Positions 26,079 to 34,553 of a stretch of DNA of 64,000 nt are shown in pieces. The stretch is from Bathymodiolus brooksi. Taxonomy: Eukaryota; Mollusca; Bivalvia; Mytilida; Modiolidae. A model generated the notes under the pieces. It ran no database searches, had not been told where the DNA came from, and worked only from the letters and a program-made list of their open reading frames with translations. The translations under genes and the position numbers were made by a program. The stretch is taken from contig OY804577.1 in NCBI GenBank assembly GCA_963680875.1, forward strand, positions 150,182,196 through 150,246,195, given 5' to 3'. Numbering within the stretch: position 1 is the stretch's first letter; the number at the start of each line of letters is the position of its first letter.

Positions 26079-26280
26079 AACGTTTATATAACAAATAAAA
26101 TGAGTACATTTTCACTCTATATATATATTTATATATGTACGTATGCAAGCTGATGTCACTGTCGCTCCCACATGTATTAATATTATATATATTTTACATG
26201 TATATCTTTCTTTATGTGTCATAACCATCTATTGTAAATGTGTCAGTACCAATAAATATTGTCTATTGTCTATTGTCTAA
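26079..26280 (+). mobile_element. 3' remnant of a second LINE with (TATTGTC)n tail
   Basis: After an AT-rich stretch with TATATATATATTTATATATG, the sequence ends in CCAATAAATATTGTC and further TATTGTC units at 26,259-26,277. An AATAAA followed by a short tandem tail matches the 3' end of another non-LTR element. No coding part is seen. The first LINE copy abuts its 5' side, suggesting nesting or insertion into its 3' UTR. Confidence 0.45.
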
Positions 26281-26290
26281 GCTGTTCCGT
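26274..26290. repeat. 17-bp direct repeat, right copy (possible target-site duplication)
   Basis: This is an exact match to 24,341-24,357. The first bases overlap the last TATTGTC unit of the tail, which is common when target-primed insertion uses microhomology. Confidence 0.45.
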
Positions 26291-27689
26291 AGATGTTTCA
26301 TATCTGTATCTAATACGCTATGGTCTAATCATATTTGTGTTGCCGGTTTGTTATTCCGTGTATGAGGACAATCATTTGCTAATCTTGGCGATATTGTTAA
26401 ATAATACACGTCATATTCCTATTGATCAACGGGGCTGTTTTTTATTTATATAGATAGATATTTTTGTATTCGGCACGTTAAATGTTTGTTCTGTTTTCTA
26501 CTTGCAATATTTTTCTACATTGTTGGTAAATTAAGGTTTGGTGTTAATGTGATGAAGTACGGATTTTCATTATAAATATTGCAGTTTCAATAAAATAATA
26601 TTAGATCCTGACAGCCTCACGGATGGAGAACTACACGAGGAATTAAATCATCCCATCATCAACATCACTTCTCACACATTTAACACATTGTTATGCCATA
26701 TTAAATTTCAACACCATTAAAAAATCAAATTAATAAATCGTTTATGGAAATGTGACGTTTGTAGAATTCAGTGGTATTTTCACGGCTCGTTAGTGTATTA
26801 TTTTGCTTTTCATATGAAATACAAAGAGTTTTCTAGTGTAAAAAAAAAAAAAAAACCAGCTATAAATTGAAGCAGTGGTCTGGTTAGTACGGTATAATAT
26901 GCGTTTTAATGTCTACCATTGACACAAGACAAATAATAAAAGAAAATTTGAAGTATTTTTGACATAAAACATTAATTCATCGCCATCAAAGGCGTGACAT
27001 CAATCCTTTATTAGAAGTGATAATTCAACATACTTAATATAAAAATACCACAACGAGGAAGAACTTCTCAAATATCCTCTTTGTTAACTTTCTAAAAATA
27101 TTCTAATTAAAGCAGAATTCTGTACATTTATTTTTCCATCTTCACCTGGAGTACATTTAACCGTCATATTGAATATCAATTAAAACTCTTCGTCTCCATT
27201 CACCATTGTAGCATTGTATAGTTTTGTTCAATAAAGAAACTGAATTACATAGAATACGTAGTGTGATGCATGTAGATAAATACTTATACCTTAATAACTA
27301 TATAACAATCAGTTGTATATCAAAACTAAATTAATATTCTCGTGTGAAAGCAACTCTAGTGTCAGTTAATTAAACATAGGCATTCTCAATATGAAATGAC
27401 ATGTTTTAACAAATATTGCTGTAGACTTGAAGTGTACACAGGTATAATGCATATGTTCGTTTCATGTACAAATCCATAGAAATATTTATTTTCATTTAAA
27501 ATGGTCACGAGATAAAAACAACATGCAACAATCACAAATCAAGCATTGTTGTCGACAACAGAAGTTTAAAAGACTCCTTCAATCGGTGATTATCTGTTGT
27601 CGTTGTACTGTATCACATACTTGTGTCTATTTCCTATCAATGACCATATATGCTCAGTTTTGTCTAAAGATATGTACATATTTTAATAC
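26281..27689. other. AT-rich unique sequence, no gene recognised
   Basis: There are no protein families, RNA genes or long repeats here. A poly(A) run of 15-16 bases lies near 26,841-26,855. Short frames at 26,259-26,453 and 27,523-27,774 lack coding character. A GC-richer patch with an open frame is listed separately at 26,585-26,720. Confidence 0.6.
26585..26720 (+). other. Exon-like patch with a 45-codon open frame (weak)
   Basis: A TTGCAG at 26,579-26,584 precedes a frame that runs to a TAA at 26,718-26,720 and includes DPDSLTDGELHEELNHP. The middle (26,604-26,650) is clearly GC-richer than its surroundings. There is no strong polypyrimidine tract, no donor and no recognised family. It could be a terminal exon, a gene relic or chance. 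Confidence 0.15.
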
Positions 27690-28400
27690 TCCCACTGAAG
27701 TTTACCGAAATATTTCCATTCGAGTACTCCATTTGTTTACAGTAAATGTAAACAATCTATTTTGTTTACACTAAATATTTAACACTCCGACTCTGGAGTA
27801 CACCAATTGCTTACCGTAGAGGTTTTATACTCATACTCGAGTACTCCATTTGATTACAATTAATTGTTTCTAAGAAAAGTTTAATACTCCGACTGCAATA
27901 CCCCCATTTGTTAAAAGGTAAAGTATTATTAATACTCCCATTTGTTAAAAGGTAAAGTATTATTAATACTCCCATTTGTTAAAAGGTAAAGTATTATTAA
28001 TACTCCCATTTGTTAAAAGGTAAAGTATTATTAATACTCCCATTTGTTAAAAGGTAAAGTATTATTAATACTCCCATTTGTTAAAAGGTAAAGTATTATT
28101 AATACTCCCATTTGTTAAAAGGTAAAGTATTATTAATACTCCCATAATTCAAGTACTCTATTTGATTACAGGAAGAGTTTGATACTAGAATGCGAGTACA
28201 CCATTTGTTTACAATAAACTTTTAATACTCTCACTCAAATACTCCATTTGTTTACAATCCAAGTTTAATACTCCCAAAAGGGATACATAATTTGCTTACA
28301 GTAAAAATTTAATATTCCCATTCAAGTACTCCATTTGTTTACAAGAAAAGTTCATTACTTCCATATGTGTAGCCCAAGTGTTTACAGGAAAAGTTAAATG
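27690..28400. repeat. Degenerate repeat with about 44-bp period
   Basis: Diverged units share AGTACTCCATTTGTTTACA followed by an A-rich part and TTTAATACTCC. Copies start near 27,722, 27,796, 27,839, 27,895, 28,150, 28,193, 28,237, 28,281, 28,323 and 28,368. The right half keeps a spacing of 42-45 bp. The left half is less regular. The divergence suggests an old array. Confidence 0.75.
27903..28145. repeat. 34-bp minisatellite, 7 near-identical copies inside the old 44-bp repeat
   Basis: Units containing CCCATTTGTTAAAAGGTAAA recur exactly every 34 bp from 27,903 to 28,107, followed by a partial unit at 28,141. The copies are essentially identical, while the surrounding 44-bp units are strongly diverged. 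A single degenerate unit seems to have been shortened and amplified recently. Confidence 0.92.
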
Positions 28401-28405
28401 CTATA

Positions 28406-28547
28406 CAATTATAGCCTTCTGGTGAGGTCAATACATGTGTTATCGTCCCAGTGAAAGTATATAGACAGAGGACGATGTCCGAGGTCGATATATTTTCATG
28501 GTCGATAAAACATGTATTGACCGACCGATATAAAAAGGTTATAATTG
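28406..28547. mobile_element. Foldback (palindromic) element, about 142 bp
   Basis: CAATTATAGCC at the left end pairs with GGTTATAATTG at the right end. GGTCAATACATGT pairs with ACATGTATTGACC further in. The central GAGGACGATGTCCGAGGTC and the AGTATATA / TATATTTTC segments are also roughly complementary. The whole element can therefore fold into an imperfect hairpin. This fits a MITE-like or foldback non-autonomous element. No target duplication was clear. Confidence 0.65.
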
Positions 28548-28787
28548 CTTTATTATAATATCATGCTATTTGAATAGCAATACATTAGACAATTTATATT
28601 TTGAGAACCAAATGTTATACTATTAAACCTATAACATTTGCAATAAATGTGATTCTCTTATTGTTGTCCGATACGGCATTCTCCAAAAGTTCTTTGACTT
28701 TTAATTTAAAGAGGCAAATAGTGATAGCTTCACTTTCAACAGCCATTTTTTGTTTATGTCAACAATGCAGTTAATCGAAGCCGAATG

Positions 28788-28862
28788 AAAGCTCAATTTT
28801 GATTGGTGGAATTTCCAAGAAAGAATACAATCAAAAACTAGAAATTGACCAATCATAGCTTT
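28788..28862. repeat. Short imperfect inverted repeat with CCAAT-like arms
   Basis: AAAGCTCAATTTTGATTGG on the left is the approximate reverse complement of GACCAATCATAGCTTT on the right, with a short loop between (28,816-28,840). Both arms contain ATTGG/CCAAT. It may be the stem of a small foldback repeat. A promoter role is not supported by anything else. Confidence 0.4.
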
Positions 28863-29097
28863 AAATAAAACATCACAACAATAACAATTATTTCTTTTAT
28901 AAATGGTTTACAATTTGATATCATAGTTTTGGACGATGTGTATTACTTTGCTAATTGACAATCATGTGAGGTAGTAGGTCAAAGTTCCATCTTTGGAGTT
29001 TAAAATGATAGGAACCACCTCACACCAATATTTTGACAACATCATATTGGTGCTTTCAAATTTAGAGAACTGTAGAAGAATAGCTGTATTGTAAGAA

Positions 29098-29175
29098 GAG
29101 TTTAAAGATAACAAAGGGGTAATCAGAATCCGTATGTCGAAGAAAAACAGACAACACAATGACAAAAGAAAAAGT
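29098..29175 (+). mobile_element. Partial copy of the dispersed repeat head
   Basis: The segment reads GTTTAAAGATAACAAAGGGG, then TAATCAGAA and AAACAGACAACACAATGAC. It resembles the head of the repeat at 23,860-24,300 without the tandem expansion, and (from memory) mussel dispersed repeats. It shows what an unexpanded head looks like. Confidence 0.4.
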
Positions 29176-30884
29176 AATGTAATGTAGGCAATATTGAGTA
29201 AATTATTTTTTACTGGTGCAAAATTGTCGTCTCTCCGGATTCCTATTATATTTTTTATAGTTGTTGTTGATTTTCAATAAAGAATCTGTACAGAACATGA
29301 AATATCTTATAACGCTATGATAGTGATATATACTACAAGTTATTCTCATTGTAAGTTAAATAACCATGCAATCTCTATTACGTCGTTTCTGTCAGGTATA
29401 AACAGGTTTTTTTAAATAACATAACTAAACGTCTTATAAAGTGACAGCTCACCCACAGAGTACAAAAATCAATAAAAAGTCGTTTACAAGATTTATAACA
29501 TGATAATACATTAGACGCCGACTTCTTATAATTTATGCAAACAGACTAGAGTGACCTTTATGACGAACAAAACACCTCTCCCTTTTTTATATAAATGTTG
29601 ACTGTATCTTTGGTAAAATCTTCGTCTTTTATTAATTTTGTTTGGTAGCAATATAATCATGACTAGATACGGCACGGAAGTTGATCTTAATATATCGCTA
29701 TCATTAGGAATTACATGCCTGTTAAACTTTTCCTGTGAAAATGATACAAAATGTGAAAAGATTTGTTATTAATGCACACCATTATGTATTGTGGAAGTTG
29801 ATTGTTTGTTTGTTTATTTATTCATTTGTTTTTTGTTTTATGTTTTGTTTTGTGAGTTAAAAGTTTTGTTTTTTGTTTTATGTTTTGCTTTTTGGGGTAA
29901 GAAATAAAGGAACATAAGAACTTTTTCTTTAGTATTGTGTAAACACTTTACATTTGCTTCACAATTTAGTTACATGTACAATGTACTTATTTCAAACAAA
30001 TATTTTATTTTAAGGAGAGTGGGAGACATTTCTTTGATAAGAACATTATGGTTATCCCACAAAATTGTTTGGAATTAAAGGTAGATCTGTGGCATCGGAA
30101 ATAACAGTGTATTATAAACTTTCTACCATGAAAATAAAAACAATAACCAACAGAAAGTAAACAAACACTCCTACAAGATGTCACACTGACATAAGAGTTG
30201 TTTATAATCACATAAACCTTCTTTATACACTAAATACGTGTGTGCCACCTTCCTACGTGGTATGACTCTATACACACACAATTATCATGGTCCAAAAACG
30301 TAGAGATTTCAGTAAATATTTACATTTATGTTAAACATTTCATAATATTTGAGAATTAGATTAGTATTACATGACGTTCTCAATGGTCGCCAGTTTGTCA
30401 TCCTACTGTAGGACGTCAGACATTTATCTTAATTCTCTTACGGTCGGCAACAAAACATTGTTTATGTTGAATAATAACAATTAATGAATTACGTAGGAAC
30501 AAACAGACATATTTCATTGATGTACATGAACGAAATCACCTTTTTTTTTAATTGCAAGTTTATAATCTATTTTTTAAATATTGACCATGTAAATACAGGG
30601 CGAGGTATGTGAACACCATGCTGTTAAAGTGTAAACAAATATGTTAGCTTTGGCAAATTTTGTCCAGTATAAACTTGTATAATATATTTATGTGTGATAT
30701 TGTTTTTTTCAGATCAATACAATGTAAATATTTCATTGAATGTTAGTTTTATACCATGATACACTTGTAAGCGGAACGATTAATCATTTAATTAATTAAT
30801 TGTTAAGATATTTATATTTTCAAACATATCAATAATTTAATGATATTGTATTAATGATTAAAATTCCAGTAAAGTATATAAGTT

Positions 30885-31112
30885 ATGCATGTCGAGACAG
30901 AAATTACCACTAGTATCACAGCGAGTCCGATAATGTACATGTCAAGACCGCCAAAAACTGACGTTATTAATTATATCAGTAATGTCATATTTGCGTTTGA
31001 CATCACACTGACCGATAAGTTTCAGTATCAGAGTCAGTTCGCGGACACAGTATCATTCGGTGAGATCAAAGGGAAAACGTACAATTTTACTGATAATTAT
31101 TATATATTCTAA
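30885..31112 (+). other. 75-codon open frame of coding-like composition, family unknown
   Basis: The frame starts at an ATG right after an in-frame TAA (30,879) and ends at TAA 31,110. It is visibly richer in CpG and in G/C third positions than the flanks. The product includes NVIFAFDITLTDKFQYQSQF and a predicted NFT glycosylation-like site. No family was recognised. It could be an exon or gene relic; a GGTGAG that could act as a donor lies at 31,060. It could also be chance. Confidence 0.25.
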
Positions 31113-31159
31113 AAATAGAGGATTGTACCTTATCATTGTTTTCGTTAAATTTCTCACCA

Positions 31160-31192
31160 CCCGCTGTACACGTGGTCGCTATACACGTGGTT
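31160..31192. repeat. Short direct repeat TACACGTGGT x2 beside the 30-bp array
   Basis: TACACGTGGTCGC is followed by TACACGTGGTTTTC just left of the minisatellite. Each copy contains the palindrome CACGTG. Significance unknown. Confidence 0.4.
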
Positions 31193-31207
31193 TTCTTTAA
31201 CAAATGC

Positions 31208-32499
31208 CATTATAATTACTGATACTAGAAGTTCAGACATTATAATTACTGATACTAAAAGTTCAGACATTATAATTACTGATACTAGAAGTTCAGACAT
31301 TATAATTACTGATACTAGAAGTTCAGACATTATAATAACTGATACTAGAAGTTCAGCCATTATAATTACTGATACTAGAAGTTCAGACATTATAATTACT
31401 GATACTAGAAGTTCAGACATTATAATTACTGATACTAGAAGTCCAGCCATTATAATTACTGATACTAGAAGTTCAGACATTATAATTACTGATACTAGAA
31501 GTTCAGACATTATAATTACTGATACTAGAAGTTCAGACATTATAATTACTGATACTAGAAGTTCAGACATTATAATTACTGATACTAGAAGTTCAGACAT
31601 TATAATTACTGATACTAGAAGTTCAGACATTATAATTACTGATACTAGAAGTTCAGACATTATAATTACTAATACTAGAAGTTCAGACATTATAATTACT
31701 GATACTAGAAGTTCAGCCATTATAATTACTGATACTAGAAGTTCAGACATTATAATTACTGATACTAGAAGTTCAGACATTATAATTACTGATACTAGAA
31801 GTTCAGACATTATAATTACTGATACTAGAAGTTCAGACATTATAATTACTGATACTAGAAGTTCAGCCATTATAATTACTGATACTAGAAGTTCAGACAT
31901 TATAATTACTGATACTAGAAGTTCAGACATTATAATTACTGATACTAGAAGTTCAGACATTATAATTACTGATACTAGAAGTTCAGCCATTATAATTACT
32001 GATACTAGAAGTTCAGACATTATAATTACTGATACTAGAAGTTCAGCCATTATAATTACTGATACTAGAAGTTCAGACATTATAATTACTGATACTAGAA
32101 GTTCAGACATTATAATTACTGATACTAGAAGTTCAGACATTATAATTACTGATACTAGAAGTTCAGACATTATAATTACTGATACTAGAAGTTCAGACAT
32201 TATAATTACTGATACTAGAAGTTCAGACATCATAATTACTGATACTAGAAGTTCAGACATCATAATTACTGATACTAGAAGTTCAGACATCATAATTACT
32301 GATACTAGAAGTTCAGACATCATAATTACTGATACTAGAAGTTCAGACATTATAATTACTGATACTAGAAGTTCAGACATTATAATTACTGATATTAGAA
32401 GTTTAGACATTATTATTACTGATACTAGAAGTTCAGACATTATAATTACTGATACTAGAAGTTCAGACATTATAATTACTGATACTAGAAGTTCAGACG
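31208..32499. repeat. 30-bp minisatellite, 43 copies
   Basis: The unit contains ATTATAATTACTGATACTAG and AAGTTCAGAC. Period is exactly 30 bp throughout. Common variants are CAGCCAT for CAGACAT (31,356, 31,446, 31,716, 31,866, 31,986, 32,046) and a run of four consecutive CATCAT units at 32,228-32,338. The minus strand is open over the whole array (31,154-32,503, repeating SELLVSVIIM) only because 30 is divisible by three. Several variants change the residue (Ser to Ala, Ile to Met), so coding is unlikely. Confidence 0.97.
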
Positions 32500-32609
32500 T
32501 CATTTCCTGTAGATTTTTTGACTTTTCATCTAGTTTATTCTAGACATGCGTCGTGTGCACGAAATTCGAAATCAACGTTTTTTCTTTTATTACCTACATT
32601 TGATAAAAG

Positions 32610-32760
32610 TATTAATTAAGTAAATAAGTAAGTAAATTGTTTATTATGGTGACATGTGTAAAACATACATAATTACATAATATGATATTCACAATAATTA
32701 CACCCGGCCCAATGGACCTATAAGTCACCTTCAAAAAGTCAATTTAGCTATCACGATATA
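32610..32760 (-). mobile_element. Minus-strand LINE 3' end fragment (weak)
   Basis: Read on the minus strand, the sequence passes CCATTGGGCCGGGTGTAATT and then ends AATAAACAATTTACTTACTT with TTTACTTA. An AATAAA followed by a short tandem (ACTT)-type tail resembles a non-LTR 3' end. No coding part is visible, so this is an inference from form only. Confidence 0.35.
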
Positions 32761-33582
32761 TGCGCAGTATGAATAATGTATAATTATCTCTCTTATAGCT
32801 GTTAATCTGGAGGAATTTTAAAATAATCATCTGGATTCAAAAAGATATTTAAATTATTGTTCATTATGTAAATGTATAATAATGTTAGTCTGATTGCCAG
32901 TCTGGATGTTTGAATCTATGTATTCCTTCGCTGTTCACGGATCCAAAGTCACTTATTTCTTCCCTATTATTCAAGATTATATCACAACTATAGTATATCA
33001 CAATAGTACAGAGAAGATACAATAAATTACATTCAATATTTACAACACATGACAAGATGGATGAAAATAAGTAAGCAAATACATGTTTCGTATTTTATTT
33101 TCTGATAAAGCAGACACAAATATATTGAAACCAGCCAATTATGAGGTGAAAGGTTCGTGTGAAAGTAATCCAGAATAAATAATTTATAAAGTACATTAGT
33201 TTGTTCTGTGTAGTTTGATCATATTTTCCCTAGAATTCAAATTAACATCATAGGTTTTTATTTTGATAAAAAATGTATTTGATTAAATCAAAGTTTAATT
33301 CCTACGTTTGGTGCGTGTTAATGTAAAGATGTGGCATACACCTTCACACAAAGACATTCAGGAAATATTAGAACAGTATGTTGATATTTTATTGATTTAG
33401 AGAGTTGATTATTTAACATGCCATTATTAACAGTGATTAAGACATTCTGCCAAGCTTAACTAAAAGTACATTAGAAGTCATGGGTACTAAAGTAACGGTT
33501 TTAATTCTTTATTTTTTTTAAAGTATAAAATTAGAATTAATGATTTTTACTTGATGCAGTTTTTTTATTTGATTTCTTTCAG

Positions 33583-33615
33583 AAATTGTAGATGGAAGCA
33601 AATATCAACAAAAAA
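33583..33615 (+). other. Candidate 33-nt micro-exon
   Basis: A T-rich tract followed by GATTTCTTTCAG ends at 33,582. After 33 nt a perfect donor GTAAGT begins at 33,616. Two of three frames are open; one reads IVDGSKYQQK. Splice sites of this quality this close together are uncommon but do arise by chance. No neighbouring exons could be assigned. Confidence 0.25.
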
Positions 33616-34373
33616 GTAAGTGAAAAAAGTAGCTTTGATCATGGATTCATCACACTTCAAGATAATTGATTAAAGGGAGATAATTCATCACACCTTGAAC
33701 CTGATCTTTGCTTTAGAATCTTTTTTCTGTGATATATACAGATCAATTATTAATTCTTTCACAGATTTACATGTAAATGTTGATATAGGAGACGAACATG
33801 ATGTATTGATAGAAACACAGCTGTCATTTTCCCAACATTTTTGTTTATATAAATAACTTATAGGTAGTATGCACTTCAACTACTGAATACTACCTGTTTA
33901 CTGGAATAATAATTAGTTATATAAAGAAGAACAAACTTGCTGATTCAGGTGTAATATAAGGCAAACCGTACAACTGCATTGTATTTTATTTTGACGTTTT
34001 TTCAGCACTGAATCACATTTTCATATCAGTTAGTATTTCTTAAGTGATTCAGGATAGTCTTTTCTTTGATAGAGACTTAAAGTCTGAGAGATAATATACA
34101 TGCATATTTATAAGCAGTTTTCTAAAATTCCAGTGAAGTGTTATTCGTATCTCCCCATAGCCCCAGGTAAACAAATTGTCGTTAGTTGATTCCCTAAGAG
34201 AAATAGTTCCCTCGGGAACCGTTGTAATTGCGCGTATAAATACAAAATTATTAGCTCTTCAACAAGATACCAATAACACTATAAGCATTAGTAAATTTAA
34301 ATAGTTTAGCTGCAGTTGAAGCTTGCCATTCGCTAAAACTGTCATAACGACTTCATAGTATTCTTCAAAATAT

Positions 34374-34553
34374 ATGTTCTCTCTACGTGTTGGTGCCACA
34401 TGTGGAGTAGTACCTACTAACACTTCCGCAACACCAGATGTTACTGGTGCAACATGTGGAGCCGTACCTGCTAACCCTTCCGCAGCAACAGATGTTACGC
34501 GGGGTTTTAATGTGATTTCATCTGTTTCTTTTAGCTACTTGTATCTCGACTGA
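34374..34553. repeat. 54-bp direct duplication, probably a dispersed-repeat fragment on the minus strand
   Basis: Two 54-bp copies lie at 34,391-34,444 and 34,445-34,498 with about seven differences. Minus-strand CTCCACATGTTGCACC and GGAAGGGTTAGCAGG recall, from memory, an internal part of the mussel dispersed repeat whose other parts occur at 23,840-24,340. On the plus strand the same DNA forms a 59-codon frame from an ATG at 34,374 to TGA 34,551, with two copies of a GATCG-V-P-N-SA-DVT pattern. A small gene is possible but the repeat explanation is preferred. Confidence 0.4.

Larger units (their letters stand above)
28548..31207. other. AT-rich unique sequence with small repeat fragments
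   Basis: No gene family was recognised. It contains a short inverted repeat (28,788-28,862), a dispersed-repeat fragment (29,098-29,175), a TTTTGTTTTATG-rich stretch (29,820-29,900), and a CpG-rich short frame (30,885-31,112). Minus-strand frames at 28,962-29,165 and 30,005-30,211 have no coding features. Confidence 0.6.

Noticed and set aside
26259..26453. A 64-codon open frame
   Set aside because: It begins inside the LINE (TATTGTC)n tail, is AT-rich and has no motif.
27523..27774. An 83-codon open frame
   Set aside because: It runs into the degenerate 44-bp repeat and shows no coding composition or motif.
28962..29165. A 67-codon minus-strand frame
   Set aside because: It overlaps a dispersed-repeat fragment and has no family features.
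30005..30211. A 68-codon minus-strand frame
   Set aside because: Length is near chance for AT-rich DNA; no motif, splice or promoter support.
31154..32503. A 449-codon minus-strand frame of SELLVSVIIM repeats resembling a membrane protein
   Set aside because: It spans exactly the 30-bp minisatellite; hydrophobicity comes from the AT-rich unit, and there is no conserved start or flanking coding sequence.
33688..33879. A 63-codon minus-strand frame
   Set aside because: No recognisable domain or coding composition.
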